Source: Planctomycetota bacterium
GTDB lineage: Bacteria > Planctomycetota > UBA1135 > GCA-002686595
Reading direction: 5' to 3'
Length of the DNA stretch: 60,869 nucleotides
NCBI GenBank assembly: GCA_029259655.1
Contig: JAJDET010000064.1
Coordinates: 1 to 60,869 of the forward strand
Shown: in pieces, positions 17,232 to 24,758 of the stretch
Numbering within the stretch: the stretch's first letter is position 1
Layout of the letters: each line of letters starts with the position of its first letter
The notes under the pieces: generated by a model
Told to the model about the DNA's origin: nothing
Databases searched by the model: none
Seen by the model: the letters and a program-made list of their open reading frames with translations, nothing else
Translations under genes and position numbers: made by a program

Positions 17232-18052
17232 AGCCCCTGCACCTGACGATCCTGTTGATCCTGGCTGCCTTCGCCCTGCAGGTCGACGTACTGACGATGA
17301 TCTGTCCCGCGGAGATGCCCGCTCCCGAGGATCCCGTTCGGATGACCACGGACGAGCGGAACGCCCTCCTCGAGGAGTACCGCTCGGCGGCAGCGGAGAT
17401 CCGTGGACGCATCTCGGAGGAGAACACGCTCTTCAGCTTCAAGTTCACACTGGTCGGGGCGATTCTCGCGCTGCTGCTCGCGGAAACCCTGCGCACGAAG
17501 GCGGAATCGGACGCCTCGCCCGGCGAGCAGTTTCGACGACTGAGGTCTCCGTTGGCGGCCTGCTTCCTTTGGGCCGCGGTCATCACGAGCGCCATCATCG
17601 ATACTCGCATCGAGTACCACGTGGGCCTTATCAAGACGCTCGGGGACTGGGTGCGGCTGGTCGTGGAGCCGACCCTGCTCGCCGAGGAGCAGGGATGGGA
17701 GCACTTCTTGAGCAACAGCTCACTAATGACGAGTCGTCTCTATCCTCTGCTTCGGAGCAACGTGCACCTCTTGACGCTAGTGCTCTTTGTCCTCGGCATC
17801 CTCACGTACAGAAAGAGCAGTCGACTCGGCAGTGAACAGGCGTTGGGCGAAAGCACGGCGTGGATTTGCCGCGCCGGCTGCTGGGGCACGATCCTGGTCT
17901 TCGCCATCGCGGGGCTCCACAACTACCACGCACGGTCTGGAGCGTTCCTGGTCGTACCCGCGCTCTTGGTTCTCTTCGCCATGTATGCGGCCTCCAAGCT
18001 GTGGCCGACCGGGAGCCCGGAGTCGCCGAGCAGTAGAGGAGTTGCAGGATGA
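17228..18052 (+). CDS. Inner-membrane protein of the glycan operon
   Basis: 274 residues of unknown family. Five hydrophobic segments are visible: residues ~5-25 (LTILLILAAFALQVDVLTMI), ~75-90 (TLVGAILALLLAE), ~110-122 (LAACFLWAAVITSAI), ~180-195 (LLTLVLFVLGILTY) and two near the C terminus (GTILVFAIAGL, AFLVVPALLVLFAMYA). A helical loop with many charged residues (TDERNALLEEYRSAAAEIRG) follows the first. Its ATG overlaps the stop of the barrel gene and its stop overlaps the next start, so the three are translationally coupled. It probably bridges the outer-membrane protein and the lipoprotein; the role is unknown. Confidence 0.7.
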   Translation: MKPLHLTILLILAAFALQVDVLTMICPAEMPAPEDPVRMTTDERNALLEEYRSAAAEIRGRISEENTLFSFKFTLVGAILALLLAETLRTKAESDASPGEQFRRLRSPLAACFLWAAVITSAIIDTRIEYHVGLIKTLGDWVRLVVEPTLLAEEQGWEHFLSNSSLMTSRLYPLLRSNVHLLTLVLFVLGILTYRKSSRLGSEQALGESTAWICRAGCWGTILVFAIAGLHNYHARSGAFLVVPALLVLFAMYAASKLWPTGSPESPSSRGVAG

Positions 18053-19884
18053 GATGCTGGACTCTTCTCGCGTTGCTCTGGGCAAGCTGCGCAGCGCCGG
18101 ACCTTACGCCGCTTCAACCGGTCGACCCCCGCGTGACCGCCGCGCTCGACTACTTGGGCCGCGAGATGGACGCCTTCCACGCCGCCAGCGTCGTCTACGA
18201 CGACGTCGAATCCGGCGGGGCGTGCTTCTATCCGTCAGGGTGGATGGGCAAGCCCGACCCGTGGATCGACGATCGCCTGACCGTCGCGGACGTCACTTCC
18301 ACGCGCAACTCTGGAAACACCTCGCTCCGCATCTCGTGGAAGCCCGCGACGCGCAACGCCTGGGCCGGAATCTACTGGCTGTATCCCCAGAGCTCTTCGG
18401 AGGTCGAGCGGGGATCCGACGAACTCGACTGGAAGGAGTATCCGGGTCGCGACCTCTCGGGAGCCACGAAGTTGACCTTCTGGGCGCGGGGCGAGTGGGG
18501 CGGCGAGATCGCGGAGTTCAAGTTCGGCGGCATTCGAGCGCAGGTCAGCGTGCTCGGTCCCGTGGTTCTTGAGCGCGAGTGGAGGCGATACGAGATCCCC
18601 ATCACAGGAGGAGATCTGACGCGTGTCGTCGGGGGCTTCTGTTGGGTGACGAACGCGTTACAGAATCCGCGGGGGTGCACGATCTACGTCGACGACGTTG
18701 TGATCGACTGCGACAGACGGGAAGAGCCAAGGTTGATCCGCTCGTACCACGTGGGTATGCGGACGCTGGAACGCGACACGGAGCATCTGCGCAACACGTG
18801 CTTCGTCTACGACAATGCGGTTGCAGTGTGCGCCTTCTTGAGCACGGGGAGACAACACCACCGTCGTCGCGCGCTCTTGATCGCCGATGCGCTGCTCGAG
18901 CTGATCGAGCTCGAAGGGGACGGGAGCCTCTGCAGTGCGTATTCGTGCGGCGACCTCGCGGGGAACGAATGGCGCGACGAATCGTTCGAGGTAGCGCCGC
19001 GCTACCCGTGGAGGGTCAATCCCGCCGGAGAGCCCCCGATCCTGCAGGACACGTACTCGCTGCGGAAGGACACGGGCAACATGGCGTGGGCGGCGCTCGC
19101 CCTGCTTCATTGTTGGAGGGCCACAGATGATCTGCGTTACCGAGAGGGTGCTCAGTCTCTTGCGCAGTGGATTCTCGGCAACGCCGAATCGGGTGGCTCC
19201 GGCTACGCCGGTGGCCGGGAGCTCGGAGTCCCCGGGACGGAGTACAAGAGAATCCAATGGCAGTCGACGGAGCACAACATCGATCTCGTCGCCATCTTTC
19301 GGCAGTTGGCGGCCGACGAGACGTTGATCCTGAGCCGTCGGGAGCAGTACGCCCGGGCCGCCGAGTCGTGCGAGCAGTTCTTGGGTTGGGCGGCGACTCG
19401 GTCCACGGACTACCTCGTCACCGGCACGATCGAAGCCTCGGGGAGCCCGCGCTTGGAGCCCATCCCCTTGGACCCTCAGACCTGGTCCGTCCTGCTCTCC
19501 CCGGGAGAGGAACGGTACGAGAGGGCGCTCCGCTTCGCGTTGAAGCACCTCACCTGGCGGGATGGATCGTTCCCCCGCGCTCGCTACAGCATCGCAGAGG
19601 CCAGCGCGAGCCCCTCCGCCATTTCGGGCATGTGGCCCGAGGGCATGGCGCAAGTTGCGCTCGCCTTGCAGACGATGGGTGAGCCTCACGAGGCTTGGCT
19701 CGAATCGATCGAGAGCGTCATCGACGCCACAGCTGGGCCGCATGCGAGAGACGGCGTCGTCGCCGCCCATCCCGAGTCCTTCGTCACCGACTTCGACTGG
19801 AGCTACCTGAACCTCCCCCACGTCGGTGCCACGGCCTGGTACGTCCTGGCGAAGCAGGGGTGGAACCCCTTCGCTGAACATTGA
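18049..19884 (+). CDS. Lipoprotein with carbohydrate-binding and (alpha/alpha)-barrel domains
   Basis: 611 residues. The signal MRCWTLLALLWASC has a lipobox-like end (WASC). Residues ~45-225 form a jelly-roll module (TSLRISWKPATRNAWAGIYW, ATKLTFWARGEWGG, CTIYVDDVVID) of the CBM11/CBM30 type. Residues ~240-600 are helical hairpins with conserved acidic and aromatic residues (TCFVYDNAVAVCAFL, WQSTEHNIDLVAIFRQL, MWPEGMAQVALAL), the pattern of (alpha/alpha)6 glycan-active enzymes. The STEHNIDLVAIF block matches STENNADVFAAM of the divergent giant lipoprotein, so the two are related. It is the last gene of the coupled operon. Likely an outer-membrane-anchored glycoside hydrolase, lyase or glycan-binding protein; substrate unknown. 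Confidence 0.75.
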   Translation: MRCWTLLALLWASCAAPDLTPLQPVDPRVTAALDYLGREMDAFHAASVVYDDVESGGACFYPSGWMGKPDPWIDDRLTVADVTSTRNSGNTSLRISWKPATRNAWAGIYWLYPQSSSEVERGSDELDWKEYPGRDLSGATKLTFWARGEWGGEIAEFKFGGIRAQVSVLGPVVLEREWRRYEIPITGGDLTRVVGGFCWVTNALQNPRGCTIYVDDVVIDCDRREEPRLIRSYHVGMRTLERDTEHLRNTCFVYDNAVAVCAFLSTGRQHHRRRALLIADALLELIELEGDGSLCSAYSCGDLAGNEWRDESFEVAPRYPWRVNPAGEPPILQDTYSLRKDTGNMAWAALALLHCWRATDDLRYREGAQSLAQWILGNAESGGSGYAGGRELGVPGTEYKRIQWQSTEHNIDLVAIFRQLAADETLILSRREQYARAAESCEQFLGWAATRSTDYLVTGTIEASGSPRLEPIPLDPQTWSVLLSPGEERYERALRFALKHLTWRDGSFPRARYSIAEASASPSAISGMWPEGMAQVALALQTMGEPHEAWLESIESVIDATAGPHARDGVVAAHPESFVTDFDWSYLNLPHVGATAWYVLAKQGWNPFAEH

Positions 19885-20013
19885 ATGGAGCTGGTGTGCC
19901 TCGATCGATGCGTTGAAATCGTCGGCGTATCCAGGCGGGCGCGACGGCTAGTCTAGGACGATCTACCACTACTCGCCCGCGTCGCGGTCGAGGAAGAGGC
20001 CGAGCCTTCCCCA

Positions 20014-20131
20014 GCGGACATGGGTTCCGCTGCGGGTGCCGTGCCCCCGGTCGTCTCAAGTCCGGTTGGGGAAGGATGGTATGCCTGATCGATCTCTCGG
20101 TGCTTCGCAGCGTCTGGGTGCCCTGCTGGGC
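20014..20131 (+). repeat. Composite tRNA-arm repeat, copy C
   Basis: This is the recognisable content of the 396-bp gene-free stretch 19885-20280. gcggacatgggttccg (20014-20029) is a degenerate tRNA-Met arm core and continues gctgcgggt, as copy D does (gctg also continues the tRNA itself). The shared motif follows 95 bases after the core start, at 20109-20131. After it comes gtcaccgcccccaacccc, similar to the sequence left of the intact tRNA (27781 on). No coding sequence is seen. The copy separates the glycan module from the MACPF-like module. Confidence 0.65.
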
Positions 20132-20280
20132 GTCACCGCCCCCAACCCCGTTCGATTGCACGAGGCGTGCATTACAAGGCCACGATCGCGCCGCTCATGC
20201 GGCTAGCACAACAGTGAGGCGGTCCACCGCGGGATCGCGGTGGACCGCCAGACATTCCAGCGGCGGGCGCGAACTACCCG

Positions 20281-22101
20281 CTAGAATTCCCAGTGCCCCA
20301 TGCCGATGCGCTGCAGGTGATCGATCAGCCTGACCCGGAGCACCGCAGAACATGCGCTCAGGCCCACGCTTCCCTCGATCTGGAGGTCCCGCAGCCCGGC
20401 GCTCGGGCCGCTCGGCACGAGATCGTCGTACGGAACGTCCAGGTTCTTGACCCAGTATTGCGGGGGTGCCGTTGTGTTGGGCGCGTTGTACTGCGCTTCA
20501 TACGACCACGGATAGCCGCTGCAGTTCTGGTCCTCGAAGATCACGAGCATGTCCCCGACTACCTGAACAGGGTCGACGTCAAAGAGGGCGAGGTTTCGGA
20601 CATCCAGGATGAACCCAGTCTCGTTCGTACCGTTCAGGCCGGGGAAGTTCGTCATGGTCACGTCCACCTCGACCGGAGGAAGTTGCTGAACGTGGTCCCG
20701 GATCTGGTCAAGCAGGAGATCGAGATCCAGTTGAGCCCTCTGAAGATCCAGAACTTCAGCGATGAGGTCGGAGCTGGGTGCCAGACCACTGACGAAGTCT
20801 TGGGCGACGCCCCACACGTCATTGATCTCCGCGAAGACGGCGAGGCGCTGAGTCGCGAGCTTGTTCGGAGCCGGATAATCCGGGAACCGCAAGCCCAGGA
20901 ACGTCTGCAGGCCCACCGATCGGAACCAAGCGTCAGAGGCACGCACGGCCCTCATCGCGGCGTGAGCCTCGCGCGCTGCAGCAGCGACTTGAAAGGACTC
21001 CAGCGGAGGTACGGATACGGAGGGAACGCCAGGGAAGGCAGACATCGGGATGGCGATCACGCCCACTCCCTCGTAGTTCGCGACCATCAGCTGGGTCAAC
21101 GCTTCGATGAACTGCCTCTTCTCGGCCGGATGATCGATGGACTCCGGGTTCGTCAGGTGCGAGTACAGGTGATCGACGCTGACCCCATTCGCTTTGAGAT
21201 CGAGATCGTAGAAAGAGTTCGACGCACGCTCTTCGACAAGGTCCGCGAAGCTAGCTGACGCCGCCACCGCTCCATACTCGCCCTTGAGCGCGGTGAAGCT
21301 CTGCGCCTGTGATGTTGACGCAGACTGCTGAAGGCTCACTTTCATGGTCAAGTTGGAGCGCATCTTCCTACCCACAGCAACGAAACGGCCGAACTCCTGC
21401 TTCCAAAGAGCCTCCTTGGCAGGACCGTCTGGCATCAGGAGGATCCCAAGTGCCTGCGAGCTGAATTGAAGGCTGGGCCCGAAGAAGTCGATGATCTCGT
21501 CGCCGAAGTCCATTGTCCATCGGAGCTCGAAACTGTTCGAAACCGTGACCTGACTGTTCGTGTTGGCGCTGGCCTCCTCGGCTGAGAACTTGAGCAGATC
21601 CATCGCTCCCTCGATCGTGAACCGTGACTCATTCGTAGAGAAGGTCGTTGACTCGGAGAGGCGATCATGAATCTCGAGCCCGGAGTCATAGGTACTCAGG
21701 TCGGCTGGGCGAAGAGACGCGTAGCCGAGGATTCCTCTGGAGACCGGTGCACCCGCGATCGGGTCCCAATCGAAAGTACGGAGGGCATACACGCCCGGAG
21801 TCTGAACCGACGTCACCAGTTCCTCGTCGGGGAGGAAGAGGCACGTACTCGAGCCGGCGAGCGCCGTTGACGCGATTGCGGTGAACGAGGCCTCGTCGAA
21901 CGGTTCCTCGGCAGGGAGACTCCTCCGGCCGCTCCCCGGTTGGGGAGCAACCGCGGGCACCGAGGGATAGTCAGCTCGAAGCGGGGTTTGCGCGTACTTC
22001 GAAGCACTGGACTGCGCAGAGGTCGAGCTCGTCTGGAGCAGGGTGGCGAAAAGGAGCAGGGAGATACGAAGGGGACCTTGCGAGAAGTTGGGCAGTTTCA
22101 T
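20281..22101 (-). CDS. Secreted MACPF-like protein, paralogue 1
   Basis: 606 residues; the start at 22101 precedes signal peptide MKLPNFSQGPLRISLLLFATLLQ...SAQ. The central part has the order seen in membrane-attack-complex/perforin domains: a Ser/Thr/Asn-rich amphipathic stretch (STTFSTNESRFTIEGAMDLLKFSAEEA), a helix ending in KQEFGRFVAVGRK near residue 236 in the place of the MACPF Y-G-T-H-F/Y signature, another Ser-rich stretch (TMKVSLQQSASTSQAQSF), then LKGEYG and KANGVSV. The canonical His and Gly-Gly are not kept, so the call is structural guesswork. The C-terminal domain (NFPGLNGTNETGF, IFEDQNCSGYPW, LIDHLQRIG) is clearly shared with the gene at 22253. It is probably extracellular. Confidence 0.6.
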   Translation of the reverse strand: MKLPNFSQGPLRISLLLFATLLQTSSTSAQSSASKYAQTPLRADYPSVPAVAPQPGSGRRSLPAEEPFDEASFTAIASTALAGSSTCLFLPDEELVTSVQTPGVYALRTFDWDPIAGAPVSRGILGYASLRPADLSTYDSGLEIHDRLSESTTFSTNESRFTIEGAMDLLKFSAEEASANTNSQVTVSNSFELRWTMDFGDEIIDFFGPSLQFSSQALGILLMPDGPAKEALWKQEFGRFVAVGRKMRSNLTMKVSLQQSASTSQAQSFTALKGEYGAVAASASFADLVEERASNSFYDLDLKANGVSVDHLYSHLTNPESIDHPAEKRQFIEALTQLMVANYEGVGVIAIPMSAFPGVPSVSVPPLESFQVAAAAREAHAAMRAVRASDAWFRSVGLQTFLGLRFPDYPAPNKLATQRLAVFAEINDVWGVAQDFVSGLAPSSDLIAEVLDLQRAQLDLDLLLDQIRDHVQQLPPVEVDVTMTNFPGLNGTNETGFILDVRNLALFDVDPVQVVGDMLVIFEDQNCSGYPWSYEAQYNAPNTTAPPQYWVKNLDVPYDDLVPSGPSAGLRDLQIEGSVGLSACSAVLRVRLIDHLQRIGMGHWEF

Positions 22102-22252
22102 GACTCGTGTCCGTGGGGTTGGTTGTTCTTGATTGACGTGGCCCACTCGTGGAAGGCGGGACCGTGACTCTGGGAAGAGCAGACGAGGGGAGTACCGGTG
22201 CAATGGAGGCTGGGCATCGGCTGAGTTGAGGCGGTCCTGAGGACCGTCGCGG

Positions 22253-23914
22253 CTAGAAGGGAACGCCGATCTGACCGGCGTGTCCCGGCAGATGGTCCTT
22301 CAGAGCAACACGCTCTTCGATGGCACATCCGTCGAGCCCGCACTCGAATCGGAACACGATGTCGAGAAGGCCCTCCGCGCCGGGGGCTGCGGCCGGCGCG
22401 ATGGAGTCGATACTCAGGCGTCGAATCCAACCCGAGGCGACCGTTGCCGGAGAGTTGTTCGTGGGCGGATGGTAGAAAGGGAGACCCGAGCAGTTCGTGT
22501 CCTCGTAGACGGTCAGGTGCTCAGCGATCTGTCGTTCGATTGCTTCGACGGTCCCATCCACGAAGAAACCGACATTGGTCGCAACCACCTCGAACCCCGT
22601 CCAGTTAGTGCCTTCGACGCCTTGGAAGTTCTCGGTCACCACCGACAGGTTCATGTCCGGAATGGACGTCTGCACGTAGATATGGATCGCCTGTCTGACG
22701 CTGTCGAGCGCTACGTTTGCATTCGTCACGGCGAGAGTGGCCTGCTGCAGCTTGGCCTCCTTCGCGGTTGATCCGGTGTCTTTCAGATACTCGTCTGCAC
22801 TCAGCCAGACGTCGTCCATAGCCAGAACCAGCGCATTCCGTGCGTCTTCGAGTTGGTTCCACAGAGAGTCTCCTCCCGGTGCTGTGAATTGCTGGGCTAG
22901 GAATGCGCGGTAGCTGTAGGGCTCTTCGTACGCTGAGGCGCGAAGAAGCGTTCCCACGGCGCTACGAACCTGGTTCGCTGCATCGCGAATGACGAAGTAG
23001 TAGCCCGAAGGGGGCGAGACCTTCGTCGTGACCCCGTCCAGTTCGCCGGCGGGAACCAGAACGAGACCATGCCGGTTTCCGGAGGTGTCCATGGCAGATG
23101 CAATCTGACCGAGGAGCAGTCCCTGGTCGTAGTCATCGACGGAGGAAGGGAAGTTGATTTGGCTGATGTCCACCCCTACGCCCTGAAACGAGAAGCTGAG
23201 TGACTTCTCCGAGAGCGCCTCGGAGAGCAACGAGCCGATGGTCGCCGTGGCGTCTGTCGATGCGAAGATGCTGCTGTAACTGCCGTAGAGGTCGGCGAAG
23301 CTGCTCTGGGTGGAGTAGCTGGCTTCTGAGATCAGAGCAACGTCGAGAATCACGGATGCCATCGACTTGTACGCGACGGCTACGTATTCCCCGAACATCT
23401 CTCTCCAGAGCTGAGCCTGGAGATCGGAGTCCATGAGGGCACGCAGAGTGTCCGCCTCGAGCGTGAAGGGAGCGGTCGGCGTGAAGTAGTTGATGTACTG
23501 GTTTCCGTAGTCCTCGGTCCACGCGAGAGAGATTGACTTCGAGTACGAGCTCTGGCCGCTCTCGGAGCTTGTTGCCAGCAATGCGGCCAACTTGAGGAAG
23601 TCGACATCCGCGGTGAGGCTCAGCTGGGTACTGCTGGCGTGGTAGCTCGACGTCTCCAGGGTCTTCTCGTGGAAGTCGATGTGGGTTGTCCCATTCGAGT
23701 TGACCGGGCTCGGAGGCAGTGCCGCGAAGACCGGCTTCATCTTGACGAAGCTGTTCAGGATGGGGTCGTAGTGGAATCCCCAGCCGATGAACTGGGGGCT
23801 CACGTTGGGGAGAAAGAGCTCCGTCGATTCCTCGGCTAACGCGGGCTGGAGGGTCTGACAGAGGATCGCCGTGGTCAGGAACCAGGCGAGGCCCGAGCTG
23901 GTCGTTGTGCGCAT
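22253..23914 (-). CDS. Secreted MACPF-like protein, paralogue 2
   Basis: 553 residues with signal peptide MRTTTSSGLAWFLTTAILCQ...ALA. It is homologous to the downstream gene at the C terminus (NFQGVEGTNWTGF, VYEDTNCSGLPF, LKDHLPGHAGQIG) and centrally: MFGEYVAVAYKS near residue 173 matches EFGRFVAVGRK. On both sides lie long Ser/Thr/Tyr-rich amphipathic stretches (TSSYHASSTQLSL, SEASYSTQSSFADLYG), where MACPF proteins have their membrane-inserting hairpins. The two genes are 151 bp apart on the same strand and probably form one unit, upstream gene first. A two-component pore is one possible reading. The divergent sigma factor starts 253 bp away. Confidence 0.6.
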   Translation of the reverse strand: MRTTTSSGLAWFLTTAILCQTLQPALAEESTELFLPNVSPQFIGWGFHYDPILNSFVKMKPVFAALPPSPVNSNGTTHIDFHEKTLETSSYHASSTQLSLTADVDFLKLAALLATSSESGQSSYSKSISLAWTEDYGNQYINYFTPTAPFTLEADTLRALMDSDLQAQLWREMFGEYVAVAYKSMASVILDVALISEASYSTQSSFADLYGSYSSIFASTDATATIGSLLSEALSEKSLSFSFQGVGVDISQINFPSSVDDYDQGLLLGQIASAMDTSGNRHGLVLVPAGELDGVTTKVSPPSGYYFVIRDAANQVRSAVGTLLRASAYEEPYSYRAFLAQQFTAPGGDSLWNQLEDARNALVLAMDDVWLSADEYLKDTGSTAKEAKLQQATLAVTNANVALDSVRQAIHIYVQTSIPDMNLSVVTENFQGVEGTNWTGFEVVATNVGFFVDGTVEAIERQIAEHLTVYEDTNCSGLPFYHPPTNNSPATVASGWIRRLSIDSIAPAAAPGAEGLLDIVFRFECGLDGCAIEERVALKDHLPGHAGQIGVPF

Positions 23915-24167
23915 GACTTCCGTCCGGATCTGCGGCCAGGGCCGCGGGGTTAGGTTCGTTCAGGAACCGCGAGCCGGTCTCGCGGTCGTTTCCTCAGGAG
24001 GCACGGCGCAGACGTCGCTACCTGGGGAGGGCAGAATCCGGGGTTCCGACTACAAGCTCGTCCACGGTCGGACATATCTCCCCTCTTCCCAGTGGCTTGC
24101 ATCCACCACGAATGGTGTCCGGGGCGGCATGAGGGCCGGAGGACCTGCACGCTCCTCCTCCGCTACC

Positions 24168-24758
24168 ATGGCCCTCGTGGAGAGCCAGCCCAGGCTGGGA
24201 ACGGACGCGCTCGCAGCGTCCGTCTCAGGAGACCTCGTTGCTCAGGAGCACCTGATCGGCCTCATCTACGAGGACCTCCGGGCGCTAGCGGCCAAGCACC
24301 TGCGCGGCGAGCGCGTGGACCACACTCTCCAGCCGACGGCCCTCGCTCACGAGGCGTTACTGCGCCTGATCGACATCGACCAGATCGACTGGAAGGAGAA
24401 GTCCCACTTCTTCGCGATGGCCGCCACCAGCCTGCGCCGGGTGCTCGTCGATCACGCAAGGGCGAAGGCCGCAAAAAAGCGCGGCGGAGACGCGAAGAGG
24501 GAGAGATTGACAGGGGCCGATACCTCCTTCTGGGAAGACCAGTTGCAGGTCCTGGCTCTCGACATGGCCCTCCATGACCTCGAGAAGACGAACCCTCGAC
24601 AAGTACGGGTCGTCGAATTGCGTTTCTTCTCTGGGTTGAGCGTGGAGGAAACCGCAGCAGCGCTGGACATCAGCAAGGACACGGTCAAAGCCGACTGGCG
24701 CTTCGCTCGAGCATGGCTGAATCACGAGCTCACGAAGGGTGAGTCCGGAGATGACTGA
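24168..24758 (+). CDS. ECF-like RNA polymerase sigma factor (PF07638/TIGR02999 type)
   Basis: 196 residues from ATG 24168. The frame is open further upstream but that part has no sigma-like sequence, and 196 is the usual family length. Region 2 reads LIGLIYEDLRALAAKHLRGERVDHTLQPTALAHEALLRLI with the family hallmark HTLQPTALAHEA. Region 4 reads RVVELRFFSGLSVEETAAALDISKDTVKADWRFARAWL, the -35-recognising helix-turn-helix. It overlaps the kinase start by 8 bp, so the two are co-translated; kinase-controlled ECF sigma factors of this kind are frequent in planctomycetes. It is divergent from the MACPF-like pair and may drive it; that is inferred from position. Confidence 0.9.
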   Translation: MALVESQPRLGTDALAASVSGDLVAQEHLIGLIYEDLRALAAKHLRGERVDHTLQPTALAHEALLRLIDIDQIDWKEKSHFFAMAATSLRRVLVDHARAKAAKKRGGDAKRERLTGADTSFWEDQLQVLALDMALHDLEKTNPRQVRVVELRFFSGLSVEETAAALDISKDTVKADWRFARAWLNHELTKGESGDD

